Source: an uncultured Mycoplasmatota bacterium (lineage in GTDB: Bacteria > Bacillota_I > Bacilli_A > RF39 > UBA660). From it: a stretch of 45,924 nt of DNA. Position 1 is the stretch's first letter. Each line of letters starts with the position of its first letter. This document shows positions 17,786-26,919 of this stretch, one piece after another. Position numbers and translations under genes: made by a program. The notes under the pieces are model-generated. The model was not told the origin of the DNA and made no database searches. It was given only the letters and a program-made list of their open reading frames with translations. The stretch is taken from contig URHW01000007.1 in the NCBI GenBank assembly GCA_900547775.1, forward strand, positions 1-45,924. The letters are read 5' to 3'.

Positions 17786-18379
17786 ATGATTAATTCAGAT
17801 AAAGTAATTAAAATTGCCAATGGAAATAATGGCTACGTAACTACTAAAATGATTAAAGAATCTGGAATTCCAACTATTGAACTAACAAGATTGATAAAGC
17901 AAAATAAATTAGAAAGAATTTCAAGGGGTTATTATGTACTTAAAGGTTCTTTTAATGACGAGTATTACAGGTGCCAATTGAAATCTAAAAATGCTATTTT
18001 TTCACATGCAACAGCACTATATTTTTATGATTTGTCAGATAGAACACCATTATATTTTGATATTACGGTGCCCAATGGATATAATGGAAGTTTAAGTAAA
18101 GATAAAAATGTAGTTCTTCATTATGTAAAAAAAGAATATTTAAATTTAGGGCTTACTATGATAAAGTCACCGTTTGGCATGAATATAAAAGTTTATGACT
18201 TAGAAAGAACTATTTGCGATATTGTTAGATATCGTGAATACATGGATAGAGAAATTTTTACCAAAGCAATTAAACAGTATTCAAAATTAAAAGAAAAAGA
18301 TTTAAACAAATTAATGAAATATGCAAAAAAATTTAAAATTGAAAAGAAAATTATCGAGTATATGGAGGTGTTATTATAA
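17786..18379 (+). CDS. abiEi: AbiEi-family antitoxin / autorepressor
   Basis: This protein of about 197 residues has an N-terminal winged helix (GYVTTKMIKESGIPTIELTR, then LERISRGYYVLKG) and the AbiEi C-terminal domain with SHATALYFYDLSDRTP, DITVP and YDLERTICDIVR. It is the antitoxin of the type IV AbiE toxin-antitoxin system, which neutralises the nucleotidyltransferase without direct contact and represses the operon. A GTG at 17777 is an alternative start, closer to AAAGGA. Its stop overlaps the probable start of abiEii. Confidence 0.9.
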   Translation: MINSDKVIKIANGNNGYVTTKMIKESGIPTIELTRLIKQNKLERISRGYYVLKGSFNDEYYRCQLKSKNAIFSHATALYFYDLSDRTPLYFDITVPNGYNGSLSKDKNVVLHYVKKEYLNLGLTMIKSPFGMNIKVYDLERTICDIVRYREYMDREIFTKAIKQYSKLKEKDLNKLMKYAKKFKIEKKIIEYMEVLL

Positions 18380-19212
18380 ATACAGATAAATTAAAAAATA
18401 TAATATCTAAGAAATCAAAAGGAGATAGTGATATTTCACAAAAGTACTATCAATTATATTATTTTGAAAAAATTTTAGAAAGAATATCAATAAGTAAATA
18501 TAAAGGACAAATTATTTTAAAAGGTGGGTTATTATTAACTTCAATAATTGGTGATGACGAAAGAACAACTAAAGATATGGATGCAACCTTAAAAGGAATA
18601 CCATTAACAAGAAATGATGTTCAAGAAGTATTTGAAGAAATTCTAAATATAGATTTATGTGATGGAGTAACTTTTAAAATAATATCTATTAAAGATATTC
18701 GATTAGAAGACGAATATGGTGGATTTAGACTAAATATTTTATCTCAATTTGGTAATAACAAAACTTATATTGCGGTAGAACTTACAACTGGTGATGTTAT
18801 TACTCCAAGAGAGATGAAGTATAATTATAATTCTATATTTGAAGATAAGAAAATTCCTTTATTAACCTATACTTTAGAAACAGTTTTGGCAGAAAAATTT
18901 CAATCTGTTATTACCCGCGGGGTATTTAACACTAGACAAAAGGATTTTTATGACATATATGTTCTTATGAATTTTAAAAAGAATGATATAGATGATAATA
19001 ATTTAAAACAAGCAATATATAATACGTTTAAAAAAAGAGAAACAATAGTTGATATTGAAAATATTAAAGAAGTTAGTGATATTCTTAAAGAAGACGAAAA
19101 TATGAGTAGTTTATGGAAGAGTTATGTTTCAAAAAATCCATATGCTAACGGAATAACTTTTAAAGATACCATAGAAGCTTTAAATTTAATTATTGATATA
19201 TTAAATAAATAA
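18376..19212 (+). CDS. abiEii: AbiEii-family nucleotidyltransferase toxin, probable ATA start
   Basis: This is the AbiEii/AbiGii nucleotidyltransferase toxin, 278 residues if begun at ATA 18376. The catalytic motifs need this N-terminus: KGGLLL (about residue 51) and the RTTKDMD Asp pair (about 62-68). The first ATG in frame is 18577, inside the second motif, and would delete the active site. The expected ATGA overlap with abiEi reads ATAA here (TAA stop of abiEi plus ATA), and GGAGGTG sits five bases upstream, so this looks like a one-base change of the start codon. AbiEii enzymes add nucleotides to RNA or block translation. Expression may be weak or lost. The C-terminal part looks intact. 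Confidence 0.8.
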   Translation: MNTDKLKNIISKKSKGDSDISQKYYQLYYFEKILERISISKYKGQIILKGGLLLTSIIGDDERTTKDMDATLKGIPLTRNDVQEVFEEILNIDLCDGVTFKIISIKDIRLEDEYGGFRLNILSQFGNNKTYIAVELTTGDVITPREMKYNYNSIFEDKKIPLLTYTLETVLAEKFQSVITRGVFNTRQKDFYDIYVLMNFKKNDIDDNNLKQAIYNTFKKRETIVDIENIKEVSDILKEDENMSSLWKSYVSKNPYANGITFKDTIEALNLIIDILNK

Positions 19213-19225
19213 TAAAATATAAAAC

Positions 19226-19252
19226 GTAGGAAAAAAGTAATGTTTTTCCTAC
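19226..19252. repeat. Inverted repeat after abiEii
   Basis: GTAGGAAAAA pairs with TTTTTCCTAC across a 7-nt loop. It lies just upstream of a second hairpin that is a proper terminator. The role is unknown; it may help protect the 3' end. Confidence 0.5.
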
Positions 19253-19263
19253 AAAAAGTCAAT

Positions 19264-19292
19264 GCCTAAGAAATAATACTTAGGTTTTTATT
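19264..19292 (+). terminator. Intrinsic terminator of the abiE operon
   Basis: CCTAAG and CTTAGG form a stem with a 9-nt loop, followed by TTTTTATTT. Confidence 0.75.
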
Positions 19293-19316
19293 TGCATAAA
19301 ATTAGTAGGTGATTAT

Positions 19317-21221
19317 ATGTTTCATTATGTGGTGCAAAAAAGAATAAAAATTGTTGGAGTATTAATGTTTTTTATTTTTTTAGTAATTATTATTCGTATT
19401 TTTTATATTGAAGTCTTTAGTCAGAATAGGCTTGATGAGCTTGCTAATAGTCTTTGGAGTAGAAATCTTCCTATATTAGCAGATCGGGGAAAGATTACTG
19501 ACCGTAATGGTGTTGTGCTTGCTGATAATATTACAACTACAAGTCTAGTTGTAGTTCCTGTACAGATTAAAAATAAAGAAGAAGTTGCTAAAAATCTTGC
19601 AAGTATTCTTAATACAGATTATTTAAATATATATTCACATTTAACTAAACATACTTCTATTGAAAGAATTCATCCTGAAGGAAGAAGATTATCTTATGAT
19701 GTTGCTGAAAAGATACGTGTTCTTAATTATGATGGAGTATATTTACTTAAAGAATCTAAAAGATATTATCCTTATAAAGAAATGCTTTCACATGTTATTG
19801 GTTATGTTGGTATTGATAATCAAGGGTTAAGTGGTATTGAGTTACTATATGACAAATACTTAAAAGGTACGGATGGTGGTATTAAGTATTATTCGGATGG
19901 TAAGGGTTTAAGGTTAAATATGAGTGAGGTTTATGATAAACCTGTTAGTGGAAATAATATTGCTCTTACGATAGATGTTAGAGTGCAGGAAGCTATTGAA
20001 AGAGAACTTGATAATGTTGTTACTAAGTATAATCCAGAAAATGCACTTATTATGGTTATGAATCCCAATACAGGGGAGATTATTGCAATGAGTAGTAGGC
20101 CTAATTTTGATCCTAATAATTATCAGAGTTATGATATAGAAGCAATTAATCGTAATTTACCAATTTGGATGAGTTATGAACCAGGTAGTACTTTTAAGAT
20201 AATTACTCTTGCTAGTGCGATAAATGAAGGAAAAGTTAACTTGTTTACTGATACATATTATGATGGTGGAAGTATATCTGTTGAAAATGCAAAAATAAAA
20301 TGTTGGAAGGCTGGAGGACATGGAGCAGAGACTTTTTTAAATGTGGTTGAAAACTCTTGTAATCCAGGGTTTGTTGTGCTCGGACAAAGGCTTGGAACTG
20401 AACTTTTATATGATTATTTAAATAAATTCGGTTTTGGTGAAAAAACAGGTATAGATCTTAATGGAGAAGCTAAGGGAATTATGTTTAGCTTGGATAAGAT
20501 GGGACCAGTTGAAACTGCAACGACTTCTTTTGGTCAAGGAATAAGTGTTACGCCAATTCAGCAAATAAGAGGAGTTAGTGCCGCGGTTAATGGGGGAAAT
20601 CTTTATACTCCTTATATTGTTAGAAGTATTAGTGAAAGTGAAACTAATGAGATGATAGTTTTAAATAAGCCGAAGCTTGTTAGGCAGGTTATTAGTGAGG
20701 AAACTTCAAACCTTGTTAGGTATGCTTTAGAAAGTGTAGTTGCTAATGGTACTGGTAAGAATGCTTATATTGAAAATTATAGGGTTGGTGGGAAAACTGG
20801 TACAGCCCAAAAAGTAAGTAATGGTAGATATATGGTTGGTAATTATATTTTATCTTTTATTGGAATATTTCCCGCAGATAAACCTGATTATGTAGTGTAT
20901 GTTGCAGTTAATAATCCAAAGGGTGTTACTCAGTATGGTGGAACAGTTGCAGCTCCTATTGCAAAAAATGTTCTATTAAGTTTGATTGACATTATGGGAT
21001 ATGAGGCTACGCCTAGTGATAAAACAAGAGAATATACATGGCTTGATGAGAAGTATAAATATGTTCCAAGTGTAGTTGGTATGGATTTAGATAGCGCTAA
21101 AAAAATGCTTAAAGGTTTTAAAATTGAGTATGCTGGTACTGGTACAAAGGTGGGTTATCAGGAACCGGAAAACAGATGGGTAAAAGAAACAGGAATTGTA
21201 AAGTTATACTTGGAAGAATAG
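19317..21221 (+). CDS. ftsI: Class B penicillin-binding protein (FtsI/SpoVD type)
   Basis: This 634-residue peptidoglycan DD-transpeptidase has an N-terminal membrane anchor (about residues 9-31), a PBP dimerisation domain starting at RGKITDRNG, and a transpeptidase domain with the catalytic SxxK in PGSTFKI (about 291-296), ENSCN as the second motif and GGKTGTAQ (about 491) as the third. A single C-terminal PASTA-like domain (VPSVVGMDLDSAKKML) points to the FtsI/SpoVD branch, not PBP2. GGTGAT precedes the ATG. It is separated from mraY and ftsW, its usual dcw-cluster neighbours, by a T-box operon. Confidence 0.93.
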   Translation: MFHYVVQKRIKIVGVLMFFIFLVIIIRIFYIEVFSQNRLDELANSLWSRNLPILADRGKITDRNGVVLADNITTTSLVVVPVQIKNKEEVAKNLASILNTDYLNIYSHLTKHTSIERIHPEGRRLSYDVAEKIRVLNYDGVYLLKESKRYYPYKEMLSHVIGYVGIDNQGLSGIELLYDKYLKGTDGGIKYYSDGKGLRLNMSEVYDKPVSGNNIALTIDVRVQEAIERELDNVVTKYNPENALIMVMNPNTGEIIAMSSRPNFDPNNYQSYDIEAINRNLPIWMSYEPGSTFKIITLASAINEGKVNLFTDTYYDGGSISVENAKIKCWKAGGHGAETFLNVVENSCNPGFVVLGQRLGTELLYDYLNKFGFGEKTGIDLNGEAKGIMFSLDKMGPVETATTSFGQGISVTPIQQIRGVSAAVNGGNLYTPYIVRSISESETNEMIVLNKPKLVRQVISEETSNLVRYALESVVANGTGKNAYIENYRVGGKTGTAQKVSNGRYMVGNYILSFIGIFPADKPDYVVYVAVNNPKGVTQYGGTVAAPIAKNVLLSLIDIMGYEATPSDKTREYTWLDEKYKYVPSVVGMDLDSAKKMLKGFKIEYAGTGTKVGYQEPENRWVKETGIVKLYLEE

Positions 21222-21227
21222 AAAAAA

Positions 21228-21256
21228 TTGACAAACGCGAACAAATGTGGTACTAT
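21228..21256 (+). promoter_or_regulatory. Promoter of the T-box operon
   Basis: TTGACA, 17 bp, TACTAT; transcription would begin near 21263, just before stem I of the T-box leader. Confidence 0.8.
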
Positions 21257-21262
21257 GAATGT

Positions 21263-21541
21263 GCGTTGAAGAGGAAAAGTAACATTAACTCTTATACTAG
21301 TGAGTCAGGTATAGTGGAAACTGATTATAAGCTTTTTGTGAAAGAACACCTTTGAGCAAACTACCGAAAGGCTTGTGCTTAGTAGACTAGTTCGGGAAAC
21401 AATCCGTTATCTTATTGCTAGGTTTGTTGGAACTGAAAAAAGAGATTACTAATAAATATATGTATATATAGTAATAAATTAAGGTGGCACCGCGGATACC
21501 CGTATTCGTCCTTATTTGTAGGATGATACGGGTATTTTTAT
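21263..21541 (+). promoter_or_regulatory. T-box leader, specifier AAC (Asn)
   Basis: This is a classic T-box riboswitch. The T-box sequence AAGGTGGCACCGCGG is at 21481-21495, followed directly by a terminator whose stem is ATACCCGTAT/ATACGGGTAT with a T run. In stem I, AAGAGG near 21270 pairs with CCTTT at 21349-21353, and the specifier position just before it reads AAC (21345-21347) followed by A, an Asn codon. Uncharged tRNA-Asn should favour the antiterminator and allow expression of the next two genes, the second being asparagine synthetase. Confidence 0.93.
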
Positions 21542-21560
21542 ATAGAAAAGAGGTGACATT

Positions 21561-22358
21561 ATGAAGTATTTTACTAAAGAAGAAAAAGAAAAATTCTTAT
21601 TAAGTGATTATCTTAAAATGAGTGATGATATGTTTAAAAAAGAAATATTTAAAGAAAGTGATAGACTTGCAAGAACTAAATATTTAATTGAGGTTTTGGG
21701 AGATGCTTACTTAGATATAGATACTTATAAACTTTTTATAAGACAATTTCAAAGTTTTGGGGGACCTTATAGTGTTTTAGTAGATAAAGATACAATTAAA
21801 GGTATATATGAAATTTATAAGATGTATCCATTTCTAACTGATGAAGCTCTAAGAAGTATTTGGTACTTATATATAAGAGATTTATTTGAGGAGTATGAAC
21901 TACCTTATATACTTGAGTTATTTATTAAAACTTATGGTATGAAGGATGATACATTTGAAAAATATTTATCTTATATTGAGAAAAAAGGCAGCGAGCATCA
22001 GAAAATGTATGATGAAGATGCTTTAAAAGTAAGTACTCTTCAAGATTATAGTAAGCGCTTTTGCTCCTTTATTGAAAGTTTGATTTTAAGAAAGCATTAT
22101 ACATTTGATAAAGTAACAGAATGTATACCGGAAGCTAGTCTTATAAAAAAGGATGAAGCACATTTGCTTGATATAGAAGAGAAAACACGTATTTTTATGG
22201 GTGCATGTTTGCCGGTTAGTTATATCATGGTAGATGAGTTACTTAAGGGTGAATCACTTGAAGAAAGACCAGCATATTATGCAAGCACTGGTTTAAAGGA
22301 AGAAGCAACGTTTACTAAAGAAGAATTTTTACAAAGTATAAAAAAGAAAGTGAGATAA
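21561..22358 (+). CDS. Unknown cytoplasmic protein under Asn T-box control
   Basis: This 265-residue soluble protein has many charged and aromatic residues and looks mostly helical. There is no signal peptide, membrane segment or nucleotide-binding motif that I can see, and I do not recognise the family. AGGTGACATT precedes the ATG, and the gene lies 20 bp after the T-box terminator. It is followed by asnA 51 bp later with no terminator, so both are induced when tRNA-Asn is uncharged. That suggests a link to asparagine supply or sensing, which is inference from context only. Confidence 0.75.
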   Translation: MKYFTKEEKEKFLLSDYLKMSDDMFKKEIFKESDRLARTKYLIEVLGDAYLDIDTYKLFIRQFQSFGGPYSVLVDKDTIKGIYEIYKMYPFLTDEALRSIWYLYIRDLFEEYELPYILELFIKTYGMKDDTFEKYLSYIEKKGSEHQKMYDEDALKVSTLQDYSKRFCSFIESLILRKHYTFDKVTECIPEASLIKKDEAHLLDIEEKTRIFMGACLPVSYIMVDELLKGESLEERPAYYASTGLKEEATFTKEEFLQSIKKKVR

Positions 22359-22408
22359 AAAAGATATGTCCTACAAGTATCTTAAAAAATGAGAAAGAAG
22401 GATAAAAA

Positions 22409-23377
22409 ATGAAAAAGGAAATTAGTTTATTAGAAAAAATTAAAATGATTGATGATACAAAGAAAATATTTGAAAAACAACTAGAAAAAAGACTATCACT
22501 TACAAAAGTAGGTAGTCCATTATTCGTAAGAAAGGATTCTGGACTCCAGGATGATTTATCAGGAGTAGAGACAGCTGTAGGTTTTAAAAGAGATGATGAG
22601 TATTTTGAAATAGTGCACTCTTTAGCTAAATGGAAGAGATATGCTTTAGGTAAATATGGTTTTGAAGTTCATACTGGCCTTTATACGGATATGAAAGCAA
22701 TCAGAAAGGAAGAAGAACTTGATGATGTTCACTCAATGTATGTTGAGCAGTGGGACTGGGAAAAGGTAATTCTTAAAACAGATAGAACTATTGATTATTT
22801 AAAGATGACAGTAAGATCTATTTATAAAGCTTTAAGACAAACAAGTATTTTATTAAAAAAGAAGTATCCTTTTCTAGCTTTAGAACTTCCAAAGACAGTA
22901 ACATTTATAACAAGTAGTGAATTACTTTCATTATATCCAGATAAGAGTGTTAAAGAAAGAGAAAGATTAATTACGAAAAAATATGGTGCAGTCTTTATTA
23001 TGCAAATTGGGGATAAACTTAAAGATGGTTCAGTTCATGATTTAAGAAGTCCTGATTATGATGATTGGGCATTAGATGGGGATTTACTTATTTGGGATAA
23101 AGTTCTTGATAAAGAAATTGAGATAACATCTATGGGTATTAGAGTAGATGAAAAGTCTTTGGTAAGTCAGCTAAAAAAAGCAGATGCTGAAGAAAGATTG
23201 GACTATCCATTTCATAAAATGCTTATTGAAGGGGCACTTCCTTATACAATAGGTGGAGGTATTGGTCAGTCACGTGTATTAATGCTTTTGCTTGGAACTA
23301 AGCATATTTGTGAAGTTCAGCAATCAAGTTACACTAAAAAATACGAAGAACTTATCAAAGAATATAAGACTTTATAA
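22409..23377 (+). CDS. asnA: Asparagine synthetase A (aspartate-ammonia ligase)
   Basis: This 322-residue AsnA makes asparagine from aspartate, ammonia and ATP. It is a class-II aminoacyl-tRNA-synthetase-like fold. Family segments visible are the N-terminal VGSPLFVRKDSGLQDDLSG, the VHSLAKWKR stretch, YVEQWDWEKVI, the SPDYDDW loop and the C-terminal motif 3 region GGGIGQSR. The length matches the family (about 330). It is the second gene of the T-box operon. Confidence 0.96.
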   Translation: MKKEISLLEKIKMIDDTKKIFEKQLEKRLSLTKVGSPLFVRKDSGLQDDLSGVETAVGFKRDDEYFEIVHSLAKWKRYALGKYGFEVHTGLYTDMKAIRKEEELDDVHSMYVEQWDWEKVILKTDRTIDYLKMTVRSIYKALRQTSILLKKKYPFLALELPKTVTFITSSELLSLYPDKSVKERERLITKKYGAVFIMQIGDKLKDGSVHDLRSPDYDDWALDGDLLIWDKVLDKEIEITSMGIRVDEKSLVSQLKKADAEERLDYPFHKMLIEGALPYTIGGGIGQSRVLMLLLGTKHICEVQQSSYTKKYEELIKEYKTL

Positions 23378-23428
23378 TATATTTAATTGTAAAGGATGTT
23401 TTATATTAACACAAAAATGTAAAATTTG

Positions 23429-23457
23429 TTTACTAAAAAAAATAAAAATAGTATAAT
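23429..23457 (+). promoter_or_regulatory. Promoter of mraY
   Basis: TTTACT, 17 bp, TATAAT. This gives mraY-ftsW its own promoter, separate from the T-box operon. Confidence 0.7.
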
Positions 23458-23475
23458 GGGTTTGAGGTGAAGGAA

Positions 23476-24468
23476 ATGTTAATATTAGCAAAATCCGTTT
23501 TAGGACTGATGCTTGGCTTTGTTTTATCTTTAGTTGCAGCGGTTATTTTAATACCACTTCTAAAGAAACTTCATGTAGGTCAAAGTGTTAGTAAACTTAT
23601 AAATGAAAGGCATTTAAAGAAAGATGGTACACCAACTATTGGTGGTTTAATCTTTATTATTCCAACGATACTTATTATGCTTATTTTATATTTAAGAGGT
23701 AGTATTGAGTTTAATTCTAATTTAATTATCTTGATATTTGTATTTTTGGCATATGGTGCACTTGGATTTATTGATGATTTTCTTAAGGTTAAATATCATA
23801 ATAATAATGGGCTTAGTATAGGAGTTAAGTTTTTACTTCAAACTGTTATTGCAGTAGTGTTCTATATTATTTATCGAAATAACGGTGGAGATTCTAATTT
23901 AGTTATATCATCACTTGGAATTAATGTATCTCTAGGTTGGGCGTTTGGTTTATTTATTTTACTTGTTCTTGTTGGAACGACAAATGCGGTTAATATATCT
24001 GATGGATTAGATGGACTTGCTGGCGGCTTAAGTGTCGTTGCAATAATGGCTTATGGTGTTATTGCTTGGGGGTCTAAATGGATTAGTGGATATCAAGAAA
24101 TAGCAATATTTGCATTTGTTTTGTGCGGAGCAATTTTAGGTTTCTTAGTGTTTAATACACATCCAGCTAAGGTATTTATGGGTGATACTGGTTCTCTTGC
24201 GTTAGGTGGAGCACTTGCAACAATTGCAATTTTAACGAAGCATGAACTTTCATTACTTTTAATTGGTGGGGTATTTGTTGTTGAAACTTTATCAAGTGCG
24301 ATTCAAATTATAGCAATTAGAAAGTTCCATAAAAAGGTGTTCTTAAAAGCACCACTCCATCATCATTTTGAGGAACTAGGCTGGGAAGAGACAGATATCG
24401 TTAAATTATTTTGGGTAGTAGGTTTATTCCTAGCAATGATTGGAATTATTTACGGAGTTTGGTTATAA
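23476..24468 (+). CDS. mraY: Phospho-N-acetylmuramoyl-pentapeptide transferase
   Basis: This 330-residue enzyme makes lipid I from UDP-MurNAc-pentapeptide and undecaprenyl phosphate. There are ten membrane segments. Conserved loops are GTPTIGGLIF, FIDDFLKV (catalytic Asp region), NAVNISDGLDGLAGG and FMGDTGSLALGG, with the HHHFE motif (PLHHHFEELGW) near the C-terminus. The start is the ATG at 23476, with GAGGTG six bases upstream. It is followed 19 bp later by ftsW. Confidence 0.97.
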   Translation: MLILAKSVLGLMLGFVLSLVAAVILIPLLKKLHVGQSVSKLINERHLKKDGTPTIGGLIFIIPTILIMLILYLRGSIEFNSNLIILIFVFLAYGALGFIDDFLKVKYHNNNGLSIGVKFLLQTVIAVVFYIIYRNNGGDSNLVISSLGINVSLGWAFGLFILLVLVGTTNAVNISDGLDGLAGGLSVVAIMAYGVIAWGSKWISGYQEIAIFAFVLCGAILGFLVFNTHPAKVFMGDTGSLALGGALATIAILTKHELSLLLIGGVFVVETLSSAIQIIAIRKFHKKVFLKAPLHHHFEELGWEETDIVKLFWVVGLFLAMIGIIYGVWL

Positions 24469-24487
24469 GATATTAGTAGGTGATTAT

Positions 24488-25573
24488 GTGAAAAAAAGCC
24501 TACTAATTTTTTTATCTGCATTTTTTTTAGGAATCATTGGAGTTTTAATGATTTATTCAGCAAGTAGCATTTGGAGTGATTATAGGTTTGGCGATACTTT
24601 TCATTATGTTAAACATCAGGGATTATTTTTTTTAGTTGGTTTAATCGGAATATATGTATTAAGTAGAGTTGATTATAAATTATATAAAAAACACGCTAGT
24701 AAGATTCTTTTGCTTTCTTTAATTTTATTAGTTCTTGTATTAATCCCCGGAATAGGACAAGTTAGAAATGGTTCTAGAAGTTGGTTTGGGATCGGTGCTT
24801 TTGGGTTTCAGCCTAGTGAACTATCTAAGCTTGCTTTAATTATATTTACTGCTAAATATTTATCTAATCATGAGAAGGAAGTTAAATTTTTTAGGAAGGG
24901 AATAATGCCGATTTTACTTGTTATCTTTCTCTTTTTTGGACTAATCATGTTAGAACCTGATTTTGGTACAGGTATGGTTATTGTTGTTAGTTTAATGTTT
25001 ATGTTATTTATTACAAATACTAAACTTACTTTTTTTGGTATAATGGGAGTTCTCGGTGTTGGTGGGATAGCTGGGCTTATTATAGTGGCTCCATATAGGC
25101 TTGCAAGAATATTATCATTTTTAAATCCTTGGAGTGATCCTTTGGGTTCGGGCTTTCAGATTATCCAAAGTTTATATGCAATTGGACCATCAGGTCTTTT
25201 TGGCAAAGGCTTTGGTAATTCTATTCAGAAACATTTTTACTTGCCAGAGCCTCAAACAGATTTTATCTTTGCTATTATAAGTGAGGAGTTTGGTTTTATT
25301 GGAATATTAGTAATTGCTTTTTTGTTTTTAACTTTATTTTATAATACACTTAAAGTAAGCTTAGAATGTAATGATTTATTTGGAAAATATCTTTCATTTG
25401 GGTTAGTTATCTCATTAATTCTTCAGGCTGTTTTAAATATATGCGTTGTTATTGGGCTTGTGCCTGTAACAGGGGTTACTTTACCATTTCTATCTTATGG
25501 TGGTTCATCTTTACTAGTTACTATGGCTAGTGTTGGTATTATTCTTAATATAGCTAAAGATAAGAATAAATAA
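24488..25573 (+). CDS. ftsW: SEDS peptidoglycan polymerase FtsW (FtsW/SpoVE)
   Basis: This 361-residue SEDS glycosyltransferase has ten membrane helices. Typical segments are YSASS in the first helix, RNGSRSWFGIG, FQPSELSKLALI (with the polymerase Asp later in LEPDFGTG), and the C-terminal PVTGVTLPFLSYGGSS. The start is a GTG at 24488 with GGTGAT three bases upstream; earlier in-frame starts lie inside mraY and have no ribosome binding site. With the class B PBP upstream it forms the septal, or spore-cortex, synthase pair. Confidence 0.95.
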   Translation: MKKSLLIFLSAFFLGIIGVLMIYSASSIWSDYRFGDTFHYVKHQGLFFLVGLIGIYVLSRVDYKLYKKHASKILLLSLILLVLVLIPGIGQVRNGSRSWFGIGAFGFQPSELSKLALIIFTAKYLSNHEKEVKFFRKGIMPILLVIFLFFGLIMLEPDFGTGMVIVVSLMFMLFITNTKLTFFGIMGVLGVGGIAGLIIVAPYRLARILSFLNPWSDPLGSGFQIIQSLYAIGPSGLFGKGFGNSIQKHFYLPEPQTDFIFAIISEEFGFIGILVIAFLFLTLFYNTLKVSLECNDLFGKYLSFGLVISLILQAVLNICVVIGLVPVTGVTLPFLSYGGSSLLVTMASVGIILNIAKDKNK

Positions 25574-25576
25574 TTC

Positions 25577-25616
25577 TACTATACAAAAATGGTAAAAATA
25601 GTAATTTTGTATAGTA
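25577..25616. repeat. Perfect 12-bp inverted repeat after ftsW
   Basis: TACTATACAAAA pairs with TTTTGTATAGTA across a 16-nt loop, directly after the ftsW stop and before the next promoter. There is no T run, so it is a poor terminator. It could be an operator for the following gene. Confidence 0.55.
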
Positions 25617-25628
25617 CAGTGTACAAAA

Positions 25629-25657
25629 TTGACAATTAAAATATCTAGAGTTATAAT
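25629..25657 (+). promoter_or_regulatory. Consensus promoter of the DUF4143 ATPase gene
   Basis: TTGACA, 17 bp, TATAAT: a perfect SigA consensus, the strongest promoter in the window. Confidence 0.85.
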
Positions 25658-25676
25658 GTAGTTGGTGATGAATAAT

Positions 25677-26882
25677 ATGATAAAAAGAGAAAAGTATTTA
25701 AAAAGAATTAGACCATTTTATGAACAAGATTTAATTAAAGTAATAACCGGAATTAGAAGATGCGGTAAATCAGTTATATTAAATCAAATAATGGATGAGT
25801 TAAGACAAAGCGGGGTAAAAGATGAACAGATAATATATATTAATTTTGAATTCACATATTATATAGACATAAACGATGCTAAGAAGTTCAATGATTTTAT
25901 TGAAAAAAAATTAATTAATAAGAATAAATATTATGTATTTTTTGATGAGATTCAAAATGTAGATAGATGGGAAAAAGTCGTAAATTCCCTTAAAGCTAAA
26001 TATAATGAGAATATTTCAATATTTATTACAGGATCTAATAGTGATTTACTTTCTGGAGAATTAGCAACACATATTGCTGGAAGATATGTAAGCTTTAAAA
26101 TTTATCCATTTACATTTGATGAAGTGTGTGAACTTAAAGATATTAAAGATAAAGATAAATATGAATTAGAAAGAACTTTTGATGATTACATTATTTGGGG
26201 TGGAATGCCTCAGAGATTTTTAATGAATGATGAATTGCAAATAAAAACATATTTATCTGATGTATATAATTCAATTGTCGTTAAAGATATCATTGAAAGA
26301 TTTAAAATTAAAGACCTTGACTTATTTAATAAAATATTAACTTTTATCATGACAACACCATCTCAGACATTTTCTGCTGATAGTTTAACTAAATATTTAC
26401 TTAATGAAAATATTGATGTTTCTAAAATGACTGTATATAACTATTTAGAATATATGTGTAGAGCATTACTCATAAATAAAGCTGATAGATTTGATGTACG
26501 TGGAAAAAGAATTCTTAATGGAAAATATAAATATTATCTAACTGATTTAGGATTTACCAATATTTTGAATGATGGTAAGAAAAAACAAATTAGTACTTAT
26601 TTAGAAAACATTGTTTATAATGAACTTGTTGCTAGAGGATATAATGTTAATATCGGTACGTTAGAAAATGGTGAAATAGATTTTATTGCAACAAGATTTG
26701 AAGAAAAGGAATATTATCAAGTTACGTTCCATTTAAGTGATGATATAATAGAAAGAGAATTTGGTGTTTATAAGAATATACAAGATAATTATCCTAAATA
26801 TGTTATCTCTTGTGACACATTTGATTTTTCACAGAATGGTATTATTCATAAAAATATTATTGACTTTCTACTAAATAGATAA
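25677..26882 (+). CDS. AAA-type ATPase with DUF4143 domain
   Basis: This protein of about 401 residues has an AAA_14 N-terminus with Walker A GIRRCGKS (about 25-32) and Walker B YYVFFDEIQ (about 83-91), ITGSNS as sensor 1, and a C-terminal DUF4143 region with the nuclease-like strand pattern NIGTLENGEIDFIATR. Such proteins are common in gut anaerobes, often several per genome; their role is not known. GGTGAT precedes the ATG at 25677. Its own consensus promoter and flanking inverted repeat suggest a free-standing cassette inserted between the cell-wall genes and rmuC. Confidence 0.85.
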   Translation: MIKREKYLKRIRPFYEQDLIKVITGIRRCGKSVILNQIMDELRQSGVKDEQIIYINFEFTYYIDINDAKKFNDFIEKKLINKNKYYVFFDEIQNVDRWEKVVNSLKAKYNENISIFITGSNSDLLSGELATHIAGRYVSFKIYPFTFDEVCELKDIKDKDKYELERTFDDYIIWGGMPQRFLMNDELQIKTYLSDVYNSIVVKDIIERFKIKDLDLFNKILTFIMTTPSQTFSADSLTKYLLNENIDVSKMTVYNYLEYMCRALLINKADRFDVRGKRILNGKYKYYLTDLGFTNILNDGKKKQISTYLENIVYNELVARGYNVNIGTLENGEIDFIATRFEEKEYYQVTFHLSDDIIEREFGVYKNIQDNYPKYVISCDTFDFSQNGIIHKNIIDFLLNR

Positions 26883-26895
26883 AGTGTAAGTTTGG

Positions 26896-26919
26896 CATGT
26901 TTAAATACATGTTTTTTTT
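26896..26919 (+). terminator. Terminator of the DUF4143 gene
   Basis: CATGT-TTAAAT-ACATG is a short stem followed by eight Ts. The 210 bp that follow it up to rmuC hold only the rmuC promoter that I can see. Confidence 0.6.
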
